From NCBI GenBank assembly GCA_004558145.1, contig SFDQ01000008.1:21652-85651 (forward strand): a DNA stretch of 64,000 bases, in the 5' to 3' direction. The notes under the pieces were generated by a model. It was not told the origin of the DNA. It was given only the letters and a program-made list of their open reading frames with translations, and did not search any database. A program made the translations under genes and the position numbers. The DNA is from Oscillospiraceae bacterium (GTDB taxonomy: Bacteria > Bacillota_A > Clostridia > Oscillospirales > Ruminococcaceae). Shown piece after piece: positions 44,951 through 53,058 of this stretch; the first letter of the stretch is position 1, and each line of letters opens with the position of its first letter.

Positions 44951-45897
44951 TGGCGGGCGTGACCGGGCGCTTCGCCCCCAGCCCCTCCGGCCGGATGCAC
45001 CTGGGGAACCTCTTGTGCAGCCTGCTGGCGTGGCTTTCCGCCAAACACGAAGGCGGGCGGGTGGTGCTGCGCATCGAGGACCTGGACGCCGAGCGCTGCC
45101 CCCGCAAATTTGCCGACCTCTTGGAGGCCGACCTGCGCTGGCTGGGCCTTCTTTGGGACGAGGGCGGCAGCACCGGCGGGCCCAGCGGCCCCTACTACCA
45201 GAGCGAGCGCTCGGAGATTTACGAAACATATTTTAAAAAGCTCACGGAGATGGGCCTTATCTACCCCTGCTTTTGCAGCCGCAGCCAGCTCCACGCGGCC
45301 AGCGCTCCCCACCGGTCGGACGGCACCCCCGTCTATTCCGGGGCCTGCCGTGGCCTCTCGGCGGAGGAAGTGCGCCGCCGCGCGGCCCAGCGCCCGCCGG
45401 CATGGCGGCTGCGGGTGGGGGAGGAGACCGTCTCCTTCACCGACGGCCACCTGGGCCGGTACGAGGAATACCTGCCCGCCGACTGCGGCGACTTTGTGGT
45501 GCGCCGGGGGGACGGGGTGTTCGCCTATCAGCTGGCGGTGGTGGTGGACGACGCGCTGATGGGGGTGACCCAGGTGGTGCGGGGGGCGGACCTTTTGCAG
45601 TCCACCCCGCGGCAGCTCTACCTTTATAAACTGCTGGGCCTGCCCGCCCCGGAATTCTACCACCTGCCCCTGCTGCTGGCCCCGGACGGTCGGCGGCTTT
45701 CCAAGCGGGACGGGGACGTGAGCCTGGAAACGCTGCAAAGCCGCTTTTCCCCCGAAGAGGTGGTGGGCCGGCTGGCCTTTGCGGCGGGGCTGCTGGAAAG
45801 GCCCGAGCCCGTGGCGGCGGCAGCGCTCGTAAAAAGTTTTTCCTGGGAAAAGGTGCCCAAAGAGAACATCCTTCTGCCCCGGGGCCTGTTTGACTGA
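44950..45897 (+). CDS. gluQ: Glutamyl-Q tRNA(Asp) synthetase
   Basis: 315 residues from ATG 44950. It is a short GluRS paralogue without the anticodon-binding domain. The HIGH-like motif is GRFAPSPSGRMHLGNLL, the KMSKS-like motif is LSKRDG. The zinc-type Cys motif PCFCSR...YSGAC is as in the YadB/GluQ family. It attaches Glu to the queuosine of tRNA-Asp. A longer frame from 44899 overlaps apeB and is rejected. Confidence 0.93.
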   Translation: MAGVTGRFAPSPSGRMHLGNLLCSLLAWLSAKHEGGRVVLRIEDLDAERCPRKFADLLEADLRWLGLLWDEGGSTGGPSGPYYQSERSEIYETYFKKLTEMGLIYPCFCSRSQLHAASAPHRSDGTPVYSGACRGLSAEEVRRRAAQRPPAWRLRVGEETVSFTDGHLGRYEEYLPADCGDFVVRRGDGVFAYQLAVVVDDALMGVTQVVRGADLLQSTPRQLYLYKLLGLPAPEFYHLPLLLAPDGRRLSKRDGDVSLETLQSRFSPEEVVGRLAFAAGLLERPEPVAAAALVKSFSWEKVPKENILLPRGLFD

Positions 45898-45911
45898 AAG
45901 GGGAGATACCC

Positions 45912-47246
45912 GTGAAAAAGACTCTCGCGGCGGCGCTGGCCGCGCTGCTGGCGGCGGCAGCCTTTTCCGGCTGCGGGCGCGAGACGCCTCCCGCCGCTCC
46001 GGCGACCCTGGCGGTGGCCAGCGACCTGCACTATGTGGGCGAGGCCATCGAGGACGGGGGCGAACTGTTCACCCGCGTGGTGGAGGAGGGCGACGGCCGC
46101 CAGCTGGACTACATCCGCCCCATCACCGACGCCTTTCTGGCCGAAGTGGCGGAGGACAAGCCCGACGCGCTGATCTTGACCGGCGATCTGAGCTTCAACG
46201 GCGAGAAGGCCAGCCACCAGGAACTGGCGGCAAAGCTGAACGAGCTGGTGGAGGCGGGGGTGCCGGTGTATGTGCTGCCCGGCAACCACGACGTGAACAA
46301 CTACGCCGCCGCCACCTATCTGGGCAGCGAGCAGGCGGCGACCGACTTCGTCACGCCGGAGGAGTTTGAAGAGATCTACAAAAACTGCGGCTTTTCCGCC
46401 GCCGACAGCCGGGACAAAGCCAGCCTCAGCTACATGGTCAAACTGAACGCCGGGGTCTGGCTCTTCATGCTGGACACCCAGCCCTACTACCTCCATGAGC
46501 CGGGCTTTCCCTATTGCGTCGGCGGGGTGGTGCAGGACGGCACCTGGACCTGGCTGGAAAAGCAGCTGGAAAAGTGCGCCGCCGCGGGGGCGGTGCCCCT
46601 GGTGGCGCTGCATCAGAATCTGGCGGTGCACAACGAGCGGTTCACCACCGGCTATCGCATCTACGACAACGACCGCCTGGGCGAGCTTCTGGCAAAGTAC
46701 GGCGGGCAGCTGGTGTTCAGCGGCCACCTGCACCCCCAGCATATCGCCCTGTGGCAGGGCGGAGAGGGGCAGCAGGTGTGGGACGTGGCCTCCGAGAGCC
46801 TTGCGGTGTGGCCCTACCTCTCCGGGCGGGTCACCGTCAGTCCCGACGGGGCGGGCCGCGCCTCCTACGACTATGAGGCAAAGCCCACCGACGTGACCGC
46901 CTGGGCCGCCGCCACCGGCCAGACCGACCCGGTGTTTGAAGATTTCTCCGCCTTCGGGCGGGAGCAGTTCGCCCAGAACTCCACCAGCCGCGGCGCGGAC
47001 AAGTTCGTGGAGGCTCTGGGGGAGGAGGACGCCGCCGCCTTCCGCCGGGTGATGGGCGAGGCGAACGTGCTCTACTTCTCCGGCACCCTCACCCGCGAGG
47101 CCGCCGACGAACTGACGGCTTCGCCGGACTGGGCCGCCGTGGCGCGGGCGGGGGAGCAGGGCGTGGACACCGCCCGCTATCTTTCCACCCTTGTGAACGA
47201 GGCGCAGGGCGACCACTGCCATCTGCACATCGACCCCGCCGCCTGA
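45912..47246 (+). CDS. Metallophosphoesterase lipoprotein
   Basis: 444 residues starting at GTG 45912 with AGGGGAG in front. The signal peptide has the lipobox FSGCG. The calcineurin-like motifs are in order: ASDLHYV (D-x-H), LTGDLSFNG (GDxxx), LPGNHDVNN (GNHD/E), ALHQNL and GHLHPQHI (GHxH). The C-terminal ~130 residues are an extra helical domain. It probably hydrolyses phosphoesters at the outer membrane face; the substrate is unknown. It follows gluQ by 14 bases, so it is in the same transcript. A strong terminator comes after. Confidence 0.9.
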   Translation: MKKTLAAALAALLAAAAFSGCGRETPPAAPATLAVASDLHYVGEAIEDGGELFTRVVEEGDGRQLDYIRPITDAFLAEVAEDKPDALILTGDLSFNGEKASHQELAAKLNELVEAGVPVYVLPGNHDVNNYAAATYLGSEQAATDFVTPEEFEEIYKNCGFSAADSRDKASLSYMVKLNAGVWLFMLDTQPYYLHEPGFPYCVGGVVQDGTWTWLEKQLEKCAAAGAVPLVALHQNLAVHNERFTTGYRIYDNDRLGELLAKYGGQLVFSGHLHPQHIALWQGGEGQQVWDVASESLAVWPYLSGRVTVSPDGAGRASYDYEAKPTDVTAWAAATGQTDPVFEDFSAFGREQFAQNSTSRGADKFVEALGEEDAAAFRRVMGEANVLYFSGTLTREAADELTASPDWAAVARAGEQGVDTARYLSTLVNEAQGDHCHLHIDPAA

Positions 47247-47273
47247 CGGGGAATATCCTGAAAAAAACGGCGC

Positions 47274-47319
47274 AAAGGCCGGCGGAGCAGGGAAGAGGCC
47301 CTGCCCCGCCGGCCTTTTT
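47274..47319 (+). terminator. Intrinsic terminator
   Basis: AAAGGCCGGCGG / CCGCCGGCCTTT, with an inner CAGGG/CCCTG stem, then TTT. It closes the apeB-gluQ-phosphoesterase unit. Confidence 0.9.
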
Positions 47320-47344
47320 CTGCCCGCCGCGCCGCCCGGATTTG

Positions 47345-47392
47345 GTATGAGAATATTTCATACTTTGCACCGGGCGCATTTGATGGTAGCCT
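47345..47392 (+). promoter_or_regulatory. Regulon palindrome 1 and promoter of the ABC core
   Basis: GTATGA-N7-TCATAC (47345-47363), directly followed by a poor -35 (TTTGCA), 17 bases and the -10 TAGCCT (47387-47392, with TGG before). There are 23 bp from palindrome end to -10, identical to the other copies. Confidence 0.8.
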
Positions 47393-47453
47393 AAGAATAG
47401 AAAATGACGCGCCGCGCCGCGCTATCTTTGCAAAAGGAGGAAGAAAAACCGCT

Positions 47454-48254
47454 ATGTTCAGTTCGAAAAAGAAAACCGGCTTTTCCAAGTTCGTAGCGTC
47501 CATTCCCAATGGGGTCTGGATCATCATTTCGCTGGCTGCCGCGCTGCTTTTGTGGGTCGTCATCTCCCACACCGAAAAAGGCGGCGTCGTGTTTGCCACT
47601 CCCCCCGAGGTGGTAGAGAGCCTGATCAGCAAGATCCAGGACGGCACCCTGCTCACCCACATCGGCCACAGCCTGTTCCGCGTGATCGTGGGCTTCAGCC
47701 TGGGCTTTGTGGCTTCCATCCCCGTGGCCTTCCTGATGGGCTGGTACGCCCCCTTCCGCCATGTGGTGGAGCCCTGGATCCAGTTCGTGCGTAACATCCC
47801 GCCCCTTGCCTACATCCCTCTGGTCATCGTTGGCGCCGGCGTTGGCGAGCCCTCCAAGATCATCGTGATCTTCATCGCCTGCTTCCTGGTGCTGGTGGTC
47901 ACCATCTACCAGGGCGTGTGCAACGTGGACGTCACCCTCATCAAGGCCGCCCGCATCCTGGGCGCCACCGACCGTGACATCTTCTTCCGGGTGGTCATTC
48001 CCGCTTCCACCCCCTTCATCCTCACCGGCGCCCGTCTGGGCCTGTCCGCCGCGCTGACCACCCTGGTGGCCGCCGAGCTGACCGGCGCTTCCGAGGGCCT
48101 GGGCATGATGATCCAGAAGGCCAGCGGCTACTACGACATGGGCACCGTGCTCATGGGCATCATCGTCATCGGCATCATCGGCATCTCCATGGAGAAGCTG
48201 GTTCGGTTCTTAGAGAGGAGGCTCACAGGATGGCAGGAAACAGTGCAGCAGTAA
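47454..48254 (+). CDS. NitT/TauT-type ABC transporter permease
   Basis: 266 residues with about six membrane segments. The EAA-like loop is in ARILGATDRDIFFRVVIPAS (A-A-x-x-L-G-A, the family signature), preceded by IKAARIL. FVRNIPPLAYIPLVIVGAGVGEPS matches the SsuC/TauC/NrtB class, whose members import sulfonates, nitrate or thiamine precursors. The substrate here cannot be read from sequence. The frame overlaps the ATPase gene by 25 bases. It is controlled by palindrome 1. Confidence 0.9.
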   Translation: MFSSKKKTGFSKFVASIPNGVWIIISLAAALLLWVVISHTEKGGVVFATPPEVVESLISKIQDGTLLTHIGHSLFRVIVGFSLGFVASIPVAFLMGWYAPFRHVVEPWIQFVRNIPPLAYIPLVIVGAGVGEPSKIIVIFIACFLVLVVTIYQGVCNVDVTLIKAARILGATDRDIFFRVVIPASTPFILTGARLGLSAALTTLVAAELTGASEGLGMMIQKASGYYDMGTVLMGIIVIGIIGISMEKLVRFLERRLTGWQETVQQ

Positions 48255-49021
48255 AGGTCAAGATCGACAACGTCGTCAAGAAGTTCAACGGCCGCAACGG
48301 CGAAATGATCGCCCTGAACGGCGTCAATCTGGACATCCACGAGAACGAATTCATCACGGTGGTTGGCCCCTCCGGCTGCGGCAAGTCCACCATTCTGAAC
48401 ATCATCGCCGGCCTGCTGGAGCCCACCAGCGGCAACGTCTATGTGGACGGCAAGAAGGTGGAGGGCCCCGGCCCCGAGCGCGGCGTGGTGTTCCAGCAGT
48501 ACGCCCTGTTCCCCTGGCTGACCGTGCGCAACAACGTCAAGTTCGCGCTGGACATGCGCGGCATCAAGGGCGCCGAGGCCGACGCCATTGTGGATAAGTA
48601 CCTCAAGATGGTGGACCTGGAGAAGTTCTCCAACCACTATCCCAAGGAGCTGTCCGGCGGCATGAAGCAGCGCGTGGCCATCGCCCGCGCCTACGCCGCC
48701 GAGCCTCAGGTGCTGCTGATGGACGAACCCTTCGGCGCGCTGGACGCTCAGACCCGCACCCAGCTGCAGACCGAGCTGCTGAAGACCTGGGAGACCGAGC
48801 AGAAGACCTGCTTCTTCATCACCCACGACGTGGACGAAGCCATCATCCTGGGCCAGAAGGTGGTCATCATGAGCGCCCGCCCCGGCCGCATCAAGGAGAT
48901 CGTGGACATCGACATCCCCTATCCCCGCGACCAGGAGACCAAGATGAGCCCCCGCTTCCTGGAGCTCAAGAACTACATCTGGAGCCAGGTGTATCAGGAG
49001 TATCTGGAAGTCCGCAAATAA
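48230..49021 (+). CDS. NitT/TauT-type ABC transporter ATPase
   Basis: A 263-residue SsuB/TauB-like ATPase. Walker A is GPSGCGKSTILNI, the Q-loop is FQQYALFPWLTV, the signature is ELSGGMKQRVAIARA, and Walker B is VLLMDEPFGALDAQ, followed by the H-loop ITHDVDEA. It powers the permease above. It lies directly after the permease and ends the first unit; no binding protein follows in the transcript. A strong terminator comes after. Confidence 0.95.
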   Translation: MAGNSAAVKVKIDNVVKKFNGRNGEMIALNGVNLDIHENEFITVVGPSGCGKSTILNIIAGLLEPTSGNVYVDGKKVEGPGPERGVVFQQYALFPWLTVRNNVKFALDMRGIKGAEADAIVDKYLKMVDLEKFSNHYPKELSGGMKQRVAIARAYAAEPQVLLMDEPFGALDAQTRTQLQTELLKTWETEQKTCFFITHDVDEAIILGQKVVIMSARPGRIKEIVDIDIPYPRDQETKMSPRFLELKNYIWSQVYQEYLEVRK

Positions 49022-49042
49022 GCGCATCCCGTGCAAAGCACG

Positions 49043-49073
49043 CCCCCGGAGCGAAAGCTCCGGGGGATTTTTT
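49043..49073 (+). terminator. Terminator after the ABC core
   Basis: CCCCCGGAGC, loop GAAA, GCTCCGGGGG then ATTTTTT. Confidence 0.93.
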
Positions 49074-49201
49074 GTGCAAAAAAGAGAGCCGTGAGTGTTA
49101 CAAAATATTACAAGCGACTTCTTCTTTTTCCATTCGACACATCTGTTTTGTACAATGAAAAAGGGTGAAATCCGGCGAAACGCCAAATTCTGAACAAAAA
49201 A

Positions 49202-49249
49202 GGAGGATAAAACTTCATACTTTTATTATGAAAATGTTTTCCTTATACT
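49202..49249 (+). promoter_or_regulatory. Degenerate regulon palindrome 2 and SBP1 promoter
   Basis: GGAGGA-N7-TCATAC (49202-49220) keeps the right half-site and four of six bases of the left. It is again 23 bp before the -10 (TATACT, 49244-49249). The left half may be weak because a second regulator acts here. Confidence 0.6.
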
Positions 49250-49269
49250 GAAGGCAAGAAAACATTTTC
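49230..49269. promoter_or_regulatory. Paired LacI-type operators around the SBP1 -10 box
   Basis: GAAAATGTTTTC (49230-49241) and GAAAACATTTTC (49258-49269) are reverse complements of each other, each nearly palindromic. They flank the -10 with centres 28 bp apart. LacI-family operators have this GAAAA-NN-TTTTC look, and a LacI gene lies at 51689. Confidence 0.65.
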
Positions 49270-49334
49270 CAAGCCTGGCGGCGGGGCGTGCCTGCCGCCT
49301 TTGGAAAATCGAACGACAGAAAAGGAGAATCCGC

Positions 49335-50414
49335 ATGAAAAAGACACTCAAAGCTGCCCTGTGCGCCGCCCTGGCCTGCGCGATGCTGGCCGGCTGCGGC
49401 TCCGCCCCTTCTTCCGCCGCGCCCGCTTCCGGCTCCGGCAGTACCGGCGGCTCCGCCTCCACGGCGTCCGACGCGCCCGAGTACGAGCGCGCCACCGTGC
49501 GGGTGGCCTACATGCCCAACATGGGCAGCGGCTCGTCCCTCATCACCGGCATCGAGATGGGCTACTTCGACGAAGTGGGCCTGGATGTGGAGCTGACCCA
49601 GTTCCAGGGCGGCCCCGCCGAGATCGCGGCCATGGCCTCCGGCGACATCGACATCGCCCAGATCGGCCACGGCGCCCACGCCCTGTGCATCGAGGGCCAG
49701 GCCAAAATTTTCGCGCTGGACCTGCTGGGCATCTCCGATGAGGTGCTGGCCAACACCGAGCGCGGCATCGAGACCGTGGCCGACCTGAAGGGCAAGACCA
49801 TCGCCTCCACCGCCGGCACCTCCGCCGAGATCGTGCTGGATCTGGTGCTGGGCACCGCCGGCCTCACCACCGACGACGTGACCGTGGTGGAGATGGACGC
49901 CAATGGCTGCGTTTCCGCCATGATCAGCGGCCAGATCGACGCCTGCGCCACCTGGGCTCCCAGCACCACCACCATCAAGGAGCAGATGGGCGACAAGTGC
50001 GTCAGCCTTGGCAGCAACGGCGACTTTGTGGACACCGTCACCTTCCCCGGCAGCTTCGTTGCCACCGAGAAGTACGCCAGCGAGCATGAGGACATCCTGG
50101 TCCGCTTCACCCAGGCCCTGATGAAGGCGCAGGACTACCGCGCCGCCAACATCGAGCAGGTCTGCGAGTGGCTGGCCAAGGAGATCGAGGCCGACCCCGA
50201 GACCATCCTGGCCACCAAGGATTCCGGCGAGTGGCTCACCGGCGAGTTCCTGGTGGGCGCGCTGGCCGACGGCACCATCGAGCAGTACTACGACAGCCAG
50301 CAGCAGGTCTTTGTGGACAGCGGCCGCATCCCCGAGAAGGTGCCCGTGAGCGACTACGTGCTGTTTGACGTGATGCAGAAGGCCGCCGACGCCTACACCG
50401 CCGCCAAGAGCTGA
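49335..50414 (+). CDS. NitT/TauT-family substrate-binding lipoprotein 1
   Basis: 359 residues. The signal peptide ends LAGCG (acylated Cys), followed by a Ser/Ala/Gly linker. The mature domain has RVAYMPNMGSGSSLITGIEM, GYFDEVGLDVELTQFQGGP, EIAAMASGDIDIAQIGHGAH and FPGSFVATEKYA, all features of the NMT1/THI5-like binding proteins that serve TauT/NitT transporters. It is a close relative of the protein at 53059. The AGE-family isomerase gene follows, overlapping by one base. It is expressed from its own promoter with the palindrome and LacI-type sites. Confidence 0.9.
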   Translation: MKKTLKAALCAALACAMLAGCGSAPSSAAPASGSGSTGGSASTASDAPEYERATVRVAYMPNMGSGSSLITGIEMGYFDEVGLDVELTQFQGGPAEIAAMASGDIDIAQIGHGAHALCIEGQAKIFALDLLGISDEVLANTERGIETVADLKGKTIASTAGTSAEIVLDLVLGTAGLTTDDVTVVEMDANGCVSAMISGQIDACATWAPSTTTIKEQMGDKCVSLGSNGDFVDTVTFPGSFVATEKYASEHEDILVRFTQALMKAQDYRAANIEQVCEWLAKEIEADPETILATKDSGEWLTGEFLVGALADGTIEQYYDSQQQVFVDSGRIPEKVPVSDYVLFDVMQKAADAYTAAKS

Positions 50415-51682
50415 TGGAACGCACAAAAGAAGCGCTGCGCCGGTTCTACACCGACCACCTCGCCGAAGTGGTGCTGCCCTACTGGCTGGCCCGCTCGGAC
50501 GAGGAGCTGGGGGGCTTTTACACCTGCATCGACCCCACCGGCGCGACGCTGCTCAGCACCGACAAATACGTCTGGAGCCAGGGCCGCTGCGTGTGGATGT
50601 ATTCCCGCCTCGCCGCCGACCCGCTGGTGCGGCTGAGCGGCGAAACGCGGGAGCGCTGCCGCCTGCTGGCCCAGAAGGGCGCGGCCTTTCTGGAAGGGCA
50701 CTGCCTCACCGAAGGTCCCCGGGCGGTGTTCCTGGTGGACCGGCAGGGCCGCCCCAAGGAGGCGTTCCCCGGAGCGGGGCTTTGCCCCAGCGCCTTTGCC
50801 GACTGCTTTGCCGCCATGGGCCTTGCGGCCTGGGCCGAGCTGTGCCGCTGGCCGGAGCCGATGGACGCGGCCTGGGGCCTGTTCCAAAACGCCGTGAAGC
50901 TGGCCGAGGAGGGGCGGTTCCCCACCGCCCCCGACCAGCTGCCCGACGGCTGGCGCAGCCAGGCAGTGTCGATGATCTTGGTCAACACCGCCGCCGAGGT
51001 GGCCCGGGCGCTGTGCACGCTGGGCGAAACGGAAAAGGCGGCCTGGGCGCGCGATGCCGCGCGCCGGGCCGCCCGGCGGGTGCTGGATGATTTTCTTCAG
51101 CCCGAAGGGGTGCTGCTGGAGTGCCTGTCGGCCGACGGGCAGCCCCTGGACACCCTCTACGGCCGCCACATCAACCCCGGCCACACCTGCGAGTGCATGT
51201 GGTTTTTGCTGGAAGAGGCGGACTGGCTGGGCCTTTCGGCCGAAGACCGCCGCCGCGCCATGGACGCCTGCCTTGCCACCACCGCCCTTGCCTGGGACGG
51301 CGAGTTCGGCGGCATGATGTACTATCTGGACCGGGAGGGCGGCGCGCCCAAGGGCCGCCGCTACGCCCCCGAACAGGAACTGGCGGACGCCGCCGTGCGG
51401 GACTGGAGCAACAAGCTCTGGTGGCCCCAGCTGGAAGCGCTCTACGCCCATCTGGTCTGTGTGCAGGCCGGCGGGGGAGAAGCGCACCGGGACTGGTTCC
51501 GAAAACTGCACGACTACACCTTTTCCACCTTCCCCAACCCCGACAAGCAGGTGGGGGAGTGGCTGCAGCTGCGGGACCGGGCCGGCCGGCCTCTTGCCGG
51601 GCCGGTGGGCGGCCGCCTGCCGGTGAAGGACCCCTATCACATCACCCGGGCGCTCTATCTTCTGGCCCGGCGGCTGGCGTGA
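50414..51682 (+). CDS. N-acylglucosamine 2-epimerase (AGE) family isomerase
   Basis: 422 residues, (alpha/alpha)6 barrel. Family motifs are VWSQGRCVWMYSRLA, the His motif in RHINPGHTCECMWFLLEEA, LWWPQLEALYAHL, GEWLQLRDRAGRPL and the final VKDPYHITRALYL. Members convert ManNAc to GlcNAc, or act as aldose-ketose isomerases on mannose or sulfoquinovose (YihS). The choice cannot be made by sequence reading. It is coupled to SBP1, which ties it to the imported sugar. Confidence 0.85.
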   Translation: MERTKEALRRFYTDHLAEVVLPYWLARSDEELGGFYTCIDPTGATLLSTDKYVWSQGRCVWMYSRLAADPLVRLSGETRERCRLLAQKGAAFLEGHCLTEGPRAVFLVDRQGRPKEAFPGAGLCPSAFADCFAAMGLAAWAELCRWPEPMDAAWGLFQNAVKLAEEGRFPTAPDQLPDGWRSQAVSMILVNTAAEVARALCTLGETEKAAWARDAARRAARRVLDDFLQPEGVLLECLSADGQPLDTLYGRHINPGHTCECMWFLLEEADWLGLSAEDRRRAMDACLATTALAWDGEFGGMMYYLDREGGAPKGRRYAPEQELADAAVRDWSNKLWWPQLEALYAHLVCVQAGGGEAHRDWFRKLHDYTFSTFPNPDKQVGEWLQLRDRAGRPLAGPVGGRLPVKDPYHITRALYLLARRLA

Positions 51683-51688
51683 GAAAGC

Positions 51689-52723
51689 TCACACCCGCCC
51701 CACCGAATCGCCCTGGGCGAAGCGGCAGGGGATGATGCGCCGCTGGGGCTCGCCGAAATTCTCCCCGTCCCGCGCCTGGGCCATGCGGTGCAAAATCAGC
51801 GCCACCAGCGCGTCGGCGTTGGCCAGCGGGTCGGAGAGGATGCAGGTGGTCTCGAAGGGGAACAGGGCGGTGTAGTCCTCGATGCCGAAGCCGGTGAGGG
51901 ACAGCTGCCCCGGGATGCTCACCTTCTGGCGGCGGGCCTCCATCACCAGAAACTTCATCTGTTCCGGCGTGCTGGCGATGACCGCGGTGAACAGCCCCGG
52001 CTGGCGGCGCAGCGCCTCCAGCACCGGCGCGCAGTCGGTGCGGTCGCGGCAGTTCTCCCACACCAGGGCGTCTTCGGGCGAAAGGCCGGCCTCGGCCAGC
52101 GCGTCGCAGAAGCCCAGCCAGCGCTCCTCCGCCAGAGTGGAGTGGGCAAAGCCCTTGAGAAAGCTTATCTTCCGGTGGCCGTGCTCCAGCACCGTGCGGG
52201 TGATGAGCCGGGCGTTGGCCCGGTTGTCCTCCAGCACATAGTCCACCCCGCCCAGGTCGGGCTGGGGGCTCTCGAACAGCACCATGGGCAGGCCGTCCGC
52301 CGCCGCGCGGCGCAAAAGGTCGTTGTTCTGCCCCGCCGAGGAGATGAGCAGCCCGTCCACCCGCCGCTCCAGCATGCTGCGGATGCAGCGGTGCTCCTTC
52401 TCCACGTTGTTGCCGGTGCTGCCGATGATGAGGGCGTAGCCCGCCTGATAGAGCAGATGCTCCACCCGGCGGCACACCCGGGCCAGAAAGAAGTTGGAGA
52501 TGTCCGGCACGATGATGGCCACGGTGCGGGTCTGGCGCAGCTTGATGCTGCGCACGTTGGCGTTGGGCAGATAGTCCAGCTTGCGGATGGCCCGCTCGAT
52601 GGCCTCCGAGGCCGCCGGCCCCACCCGCTGGGTGCCGTTCATGTAGCGGGAGACGGTGGTGATGGACACCCCCGCCTCGGCGGCCACGTCCCAGATGGTG
52701 GCTTTTGAGTTGTGAGACGCCAC
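51689..52723 (-). CDS. LacI-family transcriptional regulator
   Basis: 344 residues from GTG 52721-52723, with GGGAGG 9-10 bases upstream. The N-terminal HTH is ATIWDVAAEAGVSITTVSRYMNGTQ, followed by the hinge helix ASEAIERAIRKLDYLPNANV. The effector domain is a periplasmic-binding fold (VAIIVPDISNFFLARVCRRV, SLTGFGIEDYTALFPFETTC). The ligand is a sugar or sugar phosphate. It is oriented against the locus genes. Its best targets are the paired GAAAANNTTTTC sites at 49230-49269. No copy is seen at its own promoter. Confidence 0.9.
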   Translation of the reverse strand: MASHNSKATIWDVAAEAGVSITTVSRYMNGTQRVGPAASEAIERAIRKLDYLPNANVRSIKLRQTRTVAIIVPDISNFFLARVCRRVEHLLYQAGYALIIGSTGNNVEKEHRCIRSMLERRVDGLLISSAGQNNDLLRRAAADGLPMVLFESPQPDLGGVDYVLEDNRANARLITRTVLEHGHRKISFLKGFAHSTLAEERWLGFCDALAEAGLSPEDALVWENCRDRTDCAPVLEALRRQPGLFTAVIASTPEQMKFLVMEARRQKVSIPGQLSLTGFGIEDYTALFPFETTCILSDPLANADALVALILHRMAQARDGENFGEPQRRIIPCRFAQGDSVGRV

Positions 52724-52845
52724 GCCGAAAGCCTCCCTTCCTCGCTTTTTTTCTAAGCGTACCCGAAACCGCGCGGCTTGTCAATGCGGCGGCGCGGCGG
52801 CCGCGGGTAATTACAAAAAATGACATCCCCCATTGTTTTGGGCTG

Positions 52846-52885
52846 CCCGGCCCGGCGGTTTGGCCAAGGCCGGGCGGCCTTTTTT
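52846..52885 (+). terminator. Terminator-like hairpin upstream of SBP2
   Basis: CCCGGCC (52846-52852) / GGCCGGG (52868-52874), then after five bases TTTTTT. It insulates the SBP2 promoter. A perfect 12-bp palindrome TTTTGGCCAAAA follows at 52891-52902. Confidence 0.6.
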
Positions 52886-52916
52886 GGACGTTTTGGCCAA
52901 AAACTATCCAGGTTTG

Positions 52917-52964
52917 GTATGAGAATATTTCATACTTTTCAATGCCCGGCCCGGCGCGTATACT
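52917..52964 (+). promoter_or_regulatory. Regulon palindrome 3 and SBP2 promoter
   Basis: GTATGA-N7-TCATAC (52917-52935), then TTTTCA as a poor -35, 17 bases, TATACT (52959-52964). The inner seven bases (GAATATT) are identical to palindrome 1. Confidence 0.8.
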
Positions 52965-53058
52965 TTGAGATGACAACAGCCGGAAAAGGCGTCTTCTTTT
53001 TCGGCACACCGAGGCGGGCCCCGGCCCGCCGGTCCAAAAACAATGGAGGAAGATACAC

